The notes beneath the pieces are model-generated. The model ran no database searches and had not been told where the DNA came from. It saw only the letters and a list, made by a program, of their open reading frames with translations. A stretch of 64,000 nucleotides of DNA from Streptomyces diacarni. Lineage in GTDB: Bacteria > Actinomycetota > Actinomycetes > Streptomycetales > Streptomycetaceae. The position numbers and the translations under genes are program-made. The stretch spans positions 90,889 through 154,888 of the forward strand of contig NZ_QOIN01000070.1 of the NCBI RefSeq assembly GCF_003323715.1. Direction: 5' to 3'. Below are positions 17,355 through 27,100 of this stretch, piece after piece. Position 1 is the stretch's first letter. Each line of letters starts with the position of its first letter.

Positions 17355-17798
17355 ATGCGGAAGATCGCGTCCCGGAACGCCGCCCTCACCCTGGCGGCCG
17401 CTGTGACAGGGACCGTCAGCGCGTTCGCCCTCGCAACCGCGCCCGCCCAGGCCGCACCCGCCGAGGCGACCTCCCTCTACGCCCCCTCGGCTCTGGTCCT
17501 CACCGTCACCGACGGAGACAGCGCCGCCGCGGCTGCGAAGCGTGCCGTCACCCTCAACTGCACGCCCGCCCCTTCCGGCACCCACCCCGCCGCCGACACG
17601 GCATGCGCCCAGCTTCGCGCGGCCGACGGGAACTTCACCGCACTGGCCAGCGAAGAGGGCCGCCTGTGCACCAGGGAGTGGCAGCCCGTCACGGTCACCG
17701 CGCAAGGCGTGTGGCAGGGCGAACGCGTCGACTTCGCCCGCACCTGGGCCAACCCCTGCGTGAAGGGCGTCGAAGGAGCTGCGGTCTTCTCCTTCTGA
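17355..17798 (+). CDS. Subtilisin inhibitor-like (SSI family) secreted protease inhibitor
   Basis: 147 residues from ATG at 17355, with GGAAGG upstream. A Sec signal peptide (MRKIASRN, hydrophobic core, APAQA) is probably cleaved before APAEATSLYAPS. The mature part carries the SSI hallmarks: SLYAPSALVLTV, a GTHPAADTACAQLRAADG segment, VTAQGVWQGERVDF, and C-terminal VFSF. Four cysteines make the two family disulfides. In SSI the reactive bond follows the second residue after the third cysteine. Here that region reads CTREW, so P1 is Arg and a trypsin-like protease is the expected target. Exported, and usually paired with the organism's own extracellular proteases. Confidence 0.95.
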   Translation: MRKIASRNAALTLAAAVTGTVSAFALATAPAQAAPAEATSLYAPSALVLTVTDGDSAAAAAKRAVTLNCTPAPSGTHPAADTACAQLRAADGNFTALASEEGRLCTREWQPVTVTAQGVWQGERVDFARTWANPCVKGVEGAAVFSF

Positions 17799-17844
17799 GC
17801 GGGCCCCGCCGCCCCGTGAGCGCGGGGTGAGCGGGCCGCGCACG

Positions 17845-17883
17845 CCGAGGGGCCCCGCACCGGTCCGGTGCGGGGCCCCTCGG
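17845..17883. terminator. Strong bidirectional stem-loop between inhibitor gene and etfA
   Basis: A 19-bp perfect inverted repeat with a single central base spans 17845-17883 (left arm starts CCGAGGGGCCCCGCACCGG). It lies between the two convergent stop codons, 46 bp from one and 9 bp from the other. Confidence 0.85.
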
Positions 17884-17892
17884 TGTCGGTGG

Positions 17893-18855
17893 TCAGCCCT
17901 TGCGGGTCTTGACCTCCTCGGTCAGCTGGGGAACGACCTCGAAGAGGTCGCCGACGATGCCGTAGTCGACCAGGTCGAAGATCGGGGCCTCGGAGTCCTT
18001 GTTGATGGCCACGATCGTCTTGGAGGTCTGCATGCCGGCGCGGTGCTGGATCGCACCGGAGATGCCGGTGGCCACGTACAGCTGGGGCGAGACGGTCTTG
18101 CCGGTCTGGCCGACCTGGTGGGAGTGCGGGTACCAGCCGGCGTCGACGGCTGCGCGGGAGGCACCGACGGCGGCGCCCAGCGCGTCGGCCAGGCCCTCGA
18201 TCAGCGGGAAGTTGTCCGCACCGTTGACGCCGCGGCCGCCGGAGACGACGATCGCGGCCTCGGTCAGCTCGGGGCGTCCGGTGGACTCGCGCGGGGTGCG
18301 CGAGGTGACCTTGGTGCCGGTGGCGGCCTCGCCGAAGCCGACCGACAGCTCCTCCAGAGCACCGGCGGCGGAAGCGGTCTCGGGGCTCGTGGAGTTGGGC
18401 TTGACGGTGATGACCGGCGTGCCCTTGGAGACGCGGGACTTGGTGGTGAACGCCGCGGCGAACACCGACTGGGTGGCCACCGGGCCCTCGTCCGAGGCGT
18501 CCAGGTCCACGGCGTCGGTGATGATGCCCGAGCCGATGCGCACGGCGAGGCGGGCGGCGATCTCCTTGCCCTCGGCGGAGGAGGGCACCAGCACGGCGGC
18601 GGGCGAGACGGCGTCGTAGGCGGCCTGCAGCGCGTCCACCTTCGGTACGACGAGGTAGTCGGCGAACTCGGCGGCGTCCGCGGCCAGCACGCGGGTGGCG
18701 CCGTACTCGCCGAGCGTCTTGGCGGCCTCCTCGGCGTTCGGGCCCAGGTGCACGGCCACCGGGTCACCCAGCTTCCTGGCCAGGGTCAGCAGCTCGAGGG
18801 TGGGCTTGCGGACGGCGCCGTCCACGTGGTCGACGTAGACAAGGACTTCAGCCAT
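17893..18855 (-). CDS. etfA: Electron transfer flavoprotein, alpha subunit
   Basis: 320 residues from ATG at 18855 with GGAGAG upstream. FAD-binding subunit that passes electrons from acyl-CoA dehydrogenases to ETF-quinone oxidoreductase. The N-terminus VLVYVDHVDGAVRKPTLELL matches the ETF N-domain. The C-terminal FAD domain shows VVSGGRGVNGADNFPLIEGL, VGASRAAVDAGWYPHSHQVGQTGK and ISGAIQHRAGM. It lies 72 bp downstream of etfB in the same direction, as in most actinobacteria. Confidence 0.97.
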   Translation of the reverse strand: MAEVLVYVDHVDGAVRKPTLELLTLARKLGDPVAVHLGPNAEEAAKTLGEYGATRVLAADAAEFADYLVVPKVDALQAAYDAVSPAAVLVPSSAEGKEIAARLAVRIGSGIITDAVDLDASDEGPVATQSVFAAAFTTKSRVSKGTPVITVKPNSTSPETASAAGALEELSVGFGEAATGTKVTSRTPRESTGRPELTEAAIVVSGGRGVNGADNFPLIEGLADALGAAVGASRAAVDAGWYPHSHQVGQTGKTVSPQLYVATGISGAIQHRAGMQTSKTIVAINKDSEAPIFDLVDYGIVGDLFEVVPQLTEEVKTRKG

Positions 18856-18927
18856 GGGATTGCTCTCCTGCGCGGGATCGGGACGGGGTCGGGAAGGGGG
18901 TCAAGCGAGGTCGGGAAGGGCGGCCGC

Positions 18928-19722
18928 TCAGATGAACTTCTGACCCGCCAGGTACTCGGCCAGCTGCTTGCCGCCGTCGCCTTCGTCCTTGACGACGGTG
19001 CCGGCGGAGCGCGGCGGGCGTTCGGCCGCGTCTTCGACCTTGGTCCAGGCGCCGTCCAGGCCGACCTCGTCGGCGTCGATGTCCAGGTCGTCGAGGTCCA
19101 GCGACTCGACGGGCTTCTTCTTGGCGGCCATGATCCCCTTGAAGGAGGGGTAACGCGCCTCGCCCGACTGGTCGGTGACCGAGACGACGGCGGGGAGCTG
19201 GGCCGACAGCTGCTCGGTGGCGGCGTCGCCGTCGCGCCGGCCTGTGACCGTCCCGTTTTCGACCGAGACCTCGGACAGCAGCGTCGCCTGCGGCACACCG
19301 AGCCGCTCGGCGAGCATCGCGGGCAGCACGCCCATCGTGCCGTCGGTGGAGGCCATACCGCACACCACCAGGTCGTAACCGGTCTTCTCGATGGCCTTGG
19401 CCAGCACGTGGGAGGTCCCCAGCGCGTCGGTGCCGTGCAGGTCGTCGTCCTCGACGTGGACGGCCTTGTCGGCGCCCATGGACAGCGCCTTGCGCAGCGC
19501 GTCCTTGGCGTCCTCGGGGCCCACGGTCAGCACGGTGATCTCCGCCCCGTCCTCGGAGTCCGCCTCGTCGGCGATCTGCAGCGCCTGCTCGACGGCGTAC
19601 TCGTCCAGCTCGGAGAGCAGGCCGTCGACCGACTCGCGATCGGTGGTCAGGTCCTCCGCGAAGTGCCGGTCACCGGTGGCGTCGGGCACGTACTTCACAC
19701 AGACAACGATCCTCAAGCTCAC
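18928..19722 (-). CDS. etfB: Electron transfer flavoprotein, beta subunit
   Basis: 264 residues from GTG at 19722, chosen because AGGAGA lies upstream and the protein then opens with the conserved LRIVVCVKYVPDATGD. AMP-binding partner of EtfA. Visible family motifs are LDEYAVEQALQI, ADKAVHVED, VVCGMASTDGTMGVLPAMLA and IMAAKKKPVESLDL. It is first in the etfBA operon. A TACT-N4-AGTA dyad lies 69 bases upstream and may be a TetR-type control site. Confidence 0.97.
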   Translation of the reverse strand: MSLRIVVCVKYVPDATGDRHFAEDLTTDRESVDGLLSELDEYAVEQALQIADEADSEDGAEITVLTVGPEDAKDALRKALSMGADKAVHVEDDDLHGTDALGTSHVLAKAIEKTGYDLVVCGMASTDGTMGVLPAMLAERLGVPQATLLSEVSVENGTVTGRRDGDAATEQLSAQLPAVVSVTDQSGEARYPSFKGIMAAKKKPVESLDLDDLDIDADEVGLDGAWTKVEDAAERPPRSAGTVVKDEGDGGKQLAEYLAGQKFI

Positions 19723-19790
19723 GCCGGCTCTCCTACTGCTTCGACTTACGGGTTCCGGCCCCTGCGGGACCGGCGGTCCGTCCACAATAT

Positions 19791-19802
19791 TACTCGTCAG
19801 TA
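19791..19802. promoter_or_regulatory. TACT-N4-AGTA dyad upstream of etfB
   Basis: TACTCGTCAGTA, an inverted repeat of TACT separated by four bases, in an AT-rich patch (AATATTACTCGTCAGTAC) about 70 bases upstream of etfB. The shape is typical of TetR-family operators; the regulator is not identified. Confidence 0.4.
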
Positions 19803-19951
19803 CACCCAGCACGTTCCCCGTTCTCAAGACCGCCGAACTGTGACGTTGCCAACGGGGAGAGTGATGAGCCAACTCCATCACGCGGGGCGACGCGAAGCGA
19901 GTGCCACTCAACGGGATCTCGATCACGCCCGCGCACGCGGACCGCGCGCCA

Positions 19952-20015
19952 GCGGTGAGCGGCTCGCCTCCTCGGACTCAGGCGCGGTGAGCGGCTCGCC
20001 TCCTCGGACTCAGGC
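19952..20015. repeat. Perfect 32-bp tandem duplication overlapping a stop codon
   Basis: The 32-bp unit starting GCGGTGAGCGGCTCGCC occurs at 19952-19983 and again, identical, at 19984-20015. The second copy contains the stop codon and last codons of the leftward thioredoxin gene. Identity of the copies suggests a recent event. Confidence 0.9.
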
Positions 20016-20339
20016 AAGGGCGGCGCCCAGCGCGGCGATCACGTCGGCCTTGCGCGGCTGGCCCGCCGCCCGTTTGACGACCCGCCCGCCCCCGTCGAGG
20101 ACGAGCACCGTGGGCGTGGCCTCGATCGCGAGCGCGCGCACCAGCGACAGGTGCTCCTCGGCGTCGATCTCGATGTGCGCGACGCCCGGCACCATGGCGG
20201 TCACGTCCGCCAGGACGCGGCGGGTGGCGTGGCAGGGCCGGCAGAAGGCGCTGGAGAACTGCAGGAGCGTCGCCCGCTCCCCCAGGTCCCGCCCGCCGAG
20301 CAGTTCGGCGCTCACCCGCTGCGTCACGAAAGCCTCCAT
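20010..20339 (-). CDS. Thioredoxin-fold protein with CRPC active site
   Basis: 109 residues from ATG at 20339. Thioredoxin fold with ATLLQFSSAFCRPCHATRRVL. The redox motif is CRPC rather than the CGPC of housekeeping thioredoxins. The cis-Pro is in ATPTVLVLDGGG. No signal peptide, so cytosolic. A single gene, divergent from plsC. The active-site change would be expected to shift redox potential or partner choice, but the physiological substrate is unknown. Confidence 0.88.
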   Translation of the reverse strand: MEAFVTQRVSAELLGGRDLGERATLLQFSSAFCRPCHATRRVLADVTAMVPGVAHIEIDAEEHLSLVRALAIEATPTVLVLDGGGRVVKRAAGQPRKADVIAALGAALA

Positions 20340-20552
20340 TCCCTGGCCGAGTACGGGATACCCGCGTGCTTGGGGACAAGTCTGCCGTGAGGGTAGCCAG
20401 GAGGAATGCTTTGGGGAACGATCTGCCGGAGCCGGAAGTTACGCACCCGTAAGTACGGACCGTAGGTTCCCGATGCACGGAACCACCCGTTCCGTCACCG
20501 TACGGCCTGCTGGAGACCGCTTGCAGGCACCCCGACGAAAGGGTCCCCCGAC

Positions 20553-21272
20553 ATGGCCGATCTCCTCTACCCGCCCGTGATCGGCGCGGCGCGCGCCTGG
20601 TTCAAGGCGCTCGACCTGCGCTTCGACGTACACGGCAGCGAGCACGTGCCGGCCCACGGGGGCGCCGTCCTGGTGAGCAACCACATCAGCTACCTGGACT
20701 TCATCTTCACCGGCCTGGCCGCCCGGCCCGCCAAACGGCTGGTGCGGTTCATGGCCAAGGACTCGGTCTTCCGGCACAAGGTCTCCGGGCCGCTGATGCG
20801 CGCCATGAAACACATACCGGTCGACCGCTCGCGCGGCGAGCACGCCTACACGCACGCGCTGGGCGCACTGCGCGCGGGCGAGATCATCGGGGTGTTCCCC
20901 GAGGCGACGATCTCCCGCTCCTTCACCCTCAAGGACTTCAAGTCCGGCGCCGCCCGGCTCGCCCAGGAGGCGCGGGTGCCGCTCGTCCCGATGGCGCTGT
21001 GGGGCACGCAGCGCCTGTGGACCAAGGGGCACAAGCGGGACTTCGGGCGCAACCACCTGCCCATCACCATCCGCGTCGGTCCGCCCGTCAGCCCCGACCC
21101 CGACGAGACGGCCCTGAGCCTCACCGACCGGCTCCGCGAACGCGTGCACGACCTGCTGGAGACCGCCCAGCGGGCGTACCCGGCCTCTCCCGGGGGCGCC
21201 GCCGACTCCTGGTGGCAGCCGGCCCACCTGGGCGGCACCGCTCCGACACCGGCACAGGCCCGCGCCCTGTAG
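20553..21272 (+). CDS. plsC: 1-acyl-sn-glycerol-3-phosphate acyltransferase family protein
   Basis: 239 residues from ATG at 20553. Lysophosphatidic-acid acyltransferase that adds the second fatty acid in phospholipid synthesis. Motif I is NHISYLD with the catalytic His/Asp, motif II lies near VRFMAKDSVFRHKVSG, and motif III is GVFPEATIS. Motif IV is near VPLVPMALWGTQR. A weak N-terminal hydrophobic patch suggests peripheral membrane association. Single gene, divergent from the thioredoxin gene. The PlsC paralogue could have a different acyl acceptor. Confidence 0.92.
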   Translation: MADLLYPPVIGAARAWFKALDLRFDVHGSEHVPAHGGAVLVSNHISYLDFIFTGLAARPAKRLVRFMAKDSVFRHKVSGPLMRAMKHIPVDRSRGEHAYTHALGALRAGEIIGVFPEATISRSFTLKDFKSGAARLAQEARVPLVPMALWGTQRLWTKGHKRDFGRNHLPITIRVGPPVSPDPDETALSLTDRLRERVHDLLETAQRAYPASPGGAADSWWQPAHLGGTAPTPAQARAL

Positions 21273-21389
21273 CCCGGCGCGACCCCGGCAGGCCCGCCGC
21301 CGGTGCACGGACAGCGCCCGGCTGCGGGCGACCCTGCCTCCTCCGTACCGCTGCCCCGGTGCTGTGGCGCTGTGTCCCGGCGCCCTGCC

Positions 21390-21827
21390 TCAGCGGTCTG
21401 CCTCGGCGAGCCGCCGCAGCAGCGGCGCCGCCGCGAGGACCCGGGCCGCCTCGTCGTCGGAGAGCGAGCCGAGGCGCCGCAACAGCTCCTCGGCCTCGCC
21501 GTGCGCCACGCCCCGCAGTGCGCCGGTCCCGTCCTCGGTGACGGCCACGCGGGTGGCGCGTCCGTCGGTCGGATCGGGTTCCCGGCGCACCAGGCCGAGC
21601 GTCTCCAGTTCCGCCACGACGGCGGTGGCGGTCGGCTGGGAGCAGGGGACCCGCTCCGCGATCATGCCGACCCGGCTGGGTCCTGCCTCGGTCAGCATGG
21701 ACAGGACGATCAGCTGGGTGGGCTGCAGCCCGCCCGTCGGGCTCGTCCTGCGCAGTGAGCGCAACAGCCGGTGCAGGGCGATCACCGTGTCGAATGCCGC
21801 GTCCCGGGTCCCCATCGCTCCCCCCAC
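21390..21827 (-). CDS. MarR family transcriptional regulator
   Basis: 145 residues from ATG at 21827 (GGGGGAG five bases upstream); a second ATG four codons later is possible. Winged-helix elements: LQPTQLIVLSMLTEAGPSRV, MIAERVPCSQPTATAVVAEL, ETLGLVRREPDPTDGRATRV. It lies 18 bp after asnB in the same direction, so the two probably form an operon, and the regulator may sense a compound linked to amide metabolism. No operator is obvious. Confidence 0.9.
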   Translation of the reverse strand: MGGAMGTRDAAFDTVIALHRLLRSLRRTSPTGGLQPTQLIVLSMLTEAGPSRVGMIAERVPCSQPTATAVVAELETLGLVRREPDPTDGRATRVAVTEDGTGALRGVAHGEAEELLRRLGSLSDDEAARVLAAAPLLRRLAEADR

Positions 21828-21845
21828 GGGCTCGTCCTGATCAGG

Positions 21846-23690
21846 TCAGGAGAGTGTAAGCGTGGGGGCGTACATGTCCATCCACAGCGCCAGGTCGAGG
21901 ACGCGTTCGAGGCCGCGCCGGGAGGCCTGGGTGATCTGCGGGGTCTCGACCTTGACGGCTGACTCCAGCCAGTCCCTGCTGACCAGGTCGAAGACCTGGT
22001 GGGAAGGCTTGGCGAGCAGGTCCTTGACGTTCTCCTGGAGCGCCGTGTGGTACTTGGGGTCCTGCGTGGAGGGGTAGGGGCTCTTGACCCGGTCGTAGAC
22101 CGAGCGCGGCAGCACGTCAGCGGTCGCCTCGCGCAGCAGGCTCTTCTCGCGTCCGTCGAACGACTTGAGGGACCAGGGCGTGTTGTAGACGTACTCGACC
22201 AGCCGGTGGTCGCAGAACGGGACGCGCACCTCCAGGCCGACGGCCATGCTGGCGCGGTCCTTGCGGTCCAGCAGGACGCGCACGAACCGGGTGAGGTGGA
22301 GGTAGCAGATCACCCGCATCCGGTACTCGAAGTCGCTCTCCCCCTCCAGACGCTGGATGCCGGAGGTGGCCGTGGCGTAGCTGTCCCGGGTGTAGCCGGG
22401 CAGGTCCAGGGCACGGCTCACCGAGCCGTTGAGGACGTTGTCGTCCTCGCCCATGGTCTGGGCGAACTGCACCAGCCACGGGAAGGTCTGCCCCTTGCGG
22501 GCGTCCTCGTCGAAGAAGTGCTTGTAGCCGCCGAAGACCTCGTCCGCCGACTCCCCGGACAGGGCCACCGTCGAATGCTGGCGGATGGCCTTGAAGAGCA
22601 GGTAGAGGGAGGCGTCCATGTCACCGAGTCCCGCGGGGAGGTCGCGGGCCCTGATGACACGCGAGCGCACCTCGGGGTCGGCCAGGTCGTCGGAGCTGAG
22701 GACGATGTCCTGGTGGTCGGTCGCGGAGGCGCGGGCCACGTCGTGGACGAACGGGGTGTCCGGGGTGCCGCGCAGTTCGTCGGCCACGAAGTTCTCGGCC
22801 TGGCCGACGAAGTCGACGGCGAAGCTGCGGACGGTCTCGCCGGTGCCGTCCCGCAGCTGGTTGGCCGCCAGCGCCGTCATGGCGGACGAGTCGAGCCCTC
22901 CGGACAGCAGGGTGCAGCGCGGCACGTCGGAGACGAGCTGGCGGCGCACGATGTCGTCCATCAGCTCGCGCACGTGCGCGATGGTCTCGTCCTTGCTGTC
23001 GGTGTGCGCCCGGGTCTCCAACGTCCAGTAGACGTGGGTGCGTATCCCGTTGGTGTCCACCGTCACGACGGTGCCGGGCTCGACCTCGCGCATCCCCTCC
23101 CACACCGCGTGCCCTGGGGTCTTGACGAAGGCGAACAGCTCGCGGAGCCCGTCGAGGGTGACCTCTCGGCGCGCCAGCGGGTTGGCCAGGATCGCCTTGG
23201 GTTCGGAGCCGAACAGGACGCCGTCGGCGGTCTCGGCGTAGTAGAAGGGCTTGATGCCCATGCGGTCGCGCACCATGACGAGCTGCTTGGTGCGGCTGTC
23301 CCAGATGGCGAAGGCGTACATGCCGTTGAGACGCTCGGCCAGCGCCGGGCCCCACTCCAGGTAGGCGTGGAGGACGACCTCGGTGTCCGAGTCGGTGGTG
23401 AACCTGTGGCCGCGGCCGCTCAGTTCACGGCGCAGCTCGGTGTAGTTGTAGGTCTCCCCCGAGTAGACCATCGCGACGCTGCCCTCGGGCGTCTCGACCG
23501 TCATCGGCTGCGTGCCGCCCGGCAGGTCGATGATCGCGAGCCTGCGATGACCGAGCGCGGCGGGTCCTTCCGCCCAGATGCCGGTGTCGTCCGGACCGCG
23601 GCAGGACATGGTCTCCGTCATCGCGTCGACGGTCGCCCGCTCGGAGACCAGGTTCCTGTCGTAGGACACCCACCCGGTGATTCCGCACAT
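21846..23690 (-). CDS. asnB: Asparagine synthase (glutamine-hydrolysing)
   Basis: 614 residues from ATG at 23690 with GGAGG seven bases upstream. That start makes Cys2 (MCGITGW) the N-terminal nucleophile required by class II glutamine amidotransferases. The glutaminase domain spans roughly 1-210. The synthetase domain follows with ATP-pyrophosphatase motif LLSGGLDSSAMTAL and later SGESADEVFGGYKHF. It converts aspartate, glutamine and ATP to asparagine; some paralogues amidate natural products or cell-envelope peptides. The neighbouring MarR gene hints at a regulated rather than housekeeping paralogue. Confidence 0.95.
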   Translation of the reverse strand: MCGITGWVSYDRNLVSERATVDAMTETMSCRGPDDTGIWAEGPAALGHRRLAIIDLPGGTQPMTVETPEGSVAMVYSGETYNYTELRRELSGRGHRFTTDSDTEVVLHAYLEWGPALAERLNGMYAFAIWDSRTKQLVMVRDRMGIKPFYYAETADGVLFGSEPKAILANPLARREVTLDGLRELFAFVKTPGHAVWEGMREVEPGTVVTVDTNGIRTHVYWTLETRAHTDSKDETIAHVRELMDDIVRRQLVSDVPRCTLLSGGLDSSAMTALAANQLRDGTGETVRSFAVDFVGQAENFVADELRGTPDTPFVHDVARASATDHQDIVLSSDDLADPEVRSRVIRARDLPAGLGDMDASLYLLFKAIRQHSTVALSGESADEVFGGYKHFFDEDARKGQTFPWLVQFAQTMGEDDNVLNGSVSRALDLPGYTRDSYATATSGIQRLEGESDFEYRMRVICYLHLTRFVRVLLDRKDRASMAVGLEVRVPFCDHRLVEYVYNTPWSLKSFDGREKSLLREATADVLPRSVYDRVKSPYPSTQDPKYHTALQENVKDLLAKPSHQVFDLVSRDWLESAVKVETPQITQASRRGLERVLDLALWMDMYAPTLTLS

Positions 23691-24108
23691 ATGTTTCCTC
23701 CGGCTTCCGACCTTCGGTGCGCGGCCGATTGCGTAAACCCCCCGTAGTAAAGGTTTCACCAAAGGTCATATGTATCGGCCACCTATATATCTGGCACTCT
23801 TTCACGCAACCGCTGCCTTCAAACAGGGCGAGCCGATCGGCACACATGAATCACGCCACATCCACAACCGTCATCCACCGAGGGAGGCGCACCCGCAGTC
23901 CGCGCGGCGACACCCAGTCCGCGCCCCTCTCCGCCCACGCCAACCGCTACAGCGCCACATCCAGCAGCCGCGACGAACGAGCGCGATCGGTGGCCTGACG
24001 CAGAGCGCGCAGCACGGCGGGGTGGGGCTCGCAGCGCGTCGCCAACGGCCCTCCGCGAAGAGCGGGATGGCCCCGGAAGCCCGCACGCGCCTTGGCTAAT
24101 CTGCACGG
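23691..24108. other. Divergent promoter region between asnB and AfsR/SARP regulator
   Basis: No gene seen. The part near asnB (about 23735-23810) is unusually AT-rich, with AAAGGTTTCACC followed directly by AAAGGTCATATG (12-bp direct spacing of AAAGGT), and probably holds the asnB promoter. At the other end TAATCT (24097-24102) stands seven bases before the regulator GTG, suggesting a leaderless transcript. Confidence 0.5.
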
Positions 24109-27100
24109 GTGACCACCGACCTGACCCTGCTGCCGCGCGTCGCCTACCGCGGGCAGGAGATCACCGCACCCCGGCTCCGCGGCCTGCTCGCCCTCCTCGC
24201 GGGCGACCTGCGCGCGGGGTGCAGCACCGAGCGGCTGGTGGCCGGGCTGTGGCCCGACGCGCTGCCGGAGCGGCCGGGAAAGGCGGTACAGGTCCTGGTG
24301 TCCAGGGCGCGCGCCCAGCTGGGCGCCGACGTCCTCGTCAGCACGCCGACCGGATACCGCCTCGCACTGGCCGAGGACCAGGTCGACAGCTGTGCGCTGT
24401 TGTCGCACGCCGCCGCGAGCGCGGAGCGGGCCGGAGCGGGGAACCACGCGGGAGCGCTGGCCGCGGCCGAGGCCGGACTCGCGCTGTGGGAGGGCACCGA
24501 GGCCGGCGCGGGGCCCACGGACGACCCGGTGGCCGCGCTGCGCGGCGAGCTGGCCCTGGCGCACGGCGCGCTCCTGCGTGCCAGGGCGCTCGCGCTCGCC
24601 GGGCTGGGCCGCCACGTGGAGGCCACCGGGCCGCTGGCCGCGGCCGCCGCGGCGCACCCGCACGACGAGGAGGTGCTCGCCGCGCTGCTGCGCGCCGAGG
24701 CTCGGACAGCGGGCCCGTCCGCGGCGCTGACACGGTACGAGGCCTACCGCCGCCGGCTGCGCGAGGGCCTGGGCACGGACCCCGGGGCCGGGCTCAGAGC
24801 CGTACAGCAGGAACTCCTGTGCGGCGAGGCGCCCGTGGTCAGGCACGGCGTGCCGCACGAACCCAACCCGCTCCTCGGCCGGGAGGCGGACATCGCGGCG
24901 GTGGAAGCGCTTTCGCGCGCCTCCCGTGCCGTCACCGTCGTCGGCCCCGGCGGCCTCGGCAAGACCCGGCTCGCACACGCCGTCAGCCGCCGGGCCGCAC
25001 AGGCCGTGGTGTACTTCGTGCCGCTCGCCGGCGTGACCGTCGACGAGGACGTGGCCGCGGAGGTGGCCTCCGCGCTGGGCGCGGGAGAGGGGCGGCACGG
25101 CGCCATGAGCGGCCACCTGACGGCCGACCCGGTCTCCGGCATCCTCGGCGTACTCGGCCCGGGGCCCGCGCTGCTCGTGCTCGACAACTGCGAACAGGTC
25201 GTGCGGGGCGCCGCAGCGCTCGTGCGGGCCCTGGTCTCCTCCTCGGAGGAGCTGCGGGTGCTCGCCACCAGCCGGGCCCCGCTGGACCTCACCTCCGAAG
25301 CGGTGTACACCCTGCCGGAGCTCGGCCTGGACACCTGCGTCGAGCTGTTCACGCAGCGGGCCAGGGCCGCGCGGCCCGGCGTGCGGCTGCCGCCGGACAC
25401 GGTGGCCGGACTCTGCCGCCACCTCGACGGGCTGCCGCTCGCCGTGGAGCTGGCGGCGGCCCGGGTGCGGGTGCTGTCCGTGCCGCAGATCGCCCGCCGC
25501 CTCGGCGACCGGTTCGCGCTGCTACGCGGCGGGGCACGGGACGCGCCGGAGCGCCACCGCACGCTGCACGCGGTCGTGGAATGGAGCTGGAACCTGCTCG
25601 CGCCCGACGCCCGGGCGGCGCTGCGCACGCTCTCCGTCTTCCCCGGCGGGTTCCTCGGCGAAGCGGCGGAAGCGGTGCTCGGCGAGGACGCGCTTCCCCT
25701 GCTGGAGCAGTTGGCCGACCAGTCGCTGCTGACCGTCCTCGACACCCCGGCCGGTGCGCGGTTCGGCATGCTGGAGACGGTACGGGAGTTCAGCGCGGCC
25801 CGGCGCGCCGAGGCGGGTGAGGACGAGGAGGCCGTCGACCGGTTCCTCACCTGGGCGCGGGACTTCGGGGTCGCCCACCACGACGTGCTCTTCGGCTCAG
25901 GGCCCGTTCCGCTCTCCGGGCCTCCCCTCGGGGCTCCTGCGGGGAGGAGCCCTCATCGTGGGGAGGATCCGATCGCCGCCTGGGAGCGGATCAAGGCCGA
26001 GCAGGACAACCTCGCAGCGGCCCTACGACACGCCCTCGCCCGCACGGACGGCCCCGCCCTCGCCGCGCTCACCGCCGTCCTCGCCAGTCTGTGGTCCACC
26101 GACACCAACTTCCCCCGTCTCGCCGCGCTCGCCTCGGACACCGGACCGCCGCTGTCGCACTACCGGCCCGCACCCGAGTACGTCGAAGTCGCCCGTGCGG
26201 CCGCGGTGTTGTGCACGACGGGCCTGTTCATGGGATACGGGCCGCCACCCGCACGCCAGCTCGTCGCACTGCGGCGGCTGCCCCCGGCGGCGCCCGACAC
26301 GCTGCTGCGGGCGGCCGGGGCAGTGCTGAGCGCGGTCCCGGAGATGCTCCCTCCCCACTACGAGGTGCTGCGCGAACTGTGCGACAGCGAGCAGCCCTTG
26401 ATCGCCGGCGTCGCCGAGTGCATCGCCTCCTACGCCTGGGAGTTCGAGCACCAGATCGACCGCGCGCTCGCCTCCGCCCGCCGGATGATCACCACGCTGG
26501 CTCCGTACGACAACCCGTCCGTGCTGCTCACCGGGCACGCCAGGCTGAGCGAGCTGTGCCTGCGCACCGGACAGGGCGATGCGGCGTACGCGCACCTCAC
26601 CGCGGTGCTCGAAGTGCTGCCGCGGCTCAACGACGGGCGCGACTACCTCTTCATCCGCTCGTCCCTCGTCCTGGCCTGCCTCCAGCGCGGCGACCCCGAC
26701 GAGGCCGAGTACTGGCTGCGCCAGGCGGCCGGCGACGCCCCTGCGCAGCAGGACGCCTTCTACATGCCCGACTTCGGCGGGCGCGCCGAGATCGCGCTGG
26801 CCCGCGGGCAGACGGAGGCCGGACTCGGCATGTGGCGGGGCGCGGTGGAACGGCTGTGCGCGGCCGGCCCGACGCAGGGCGGTGACTTCTGGCTCGACCC
26901 GTGGGCGTTCCAGGTCCAGTCGGCGGCCGTGGCGGCGCACGCGTACGCCGGCCGCCTCGACCTGGTCGCCGAGCCCGTCGACCGGCTGTGGCGGGGACTG
27001 CGGACCCTGCTCTCCCGCCCCTCCGGCTCCCCCATGGAACTCCTCGTGTGGGGGACGGTGCTGCACGTCCTCGGCCTGGCGGAACTCGCCCCCGGCGGCG

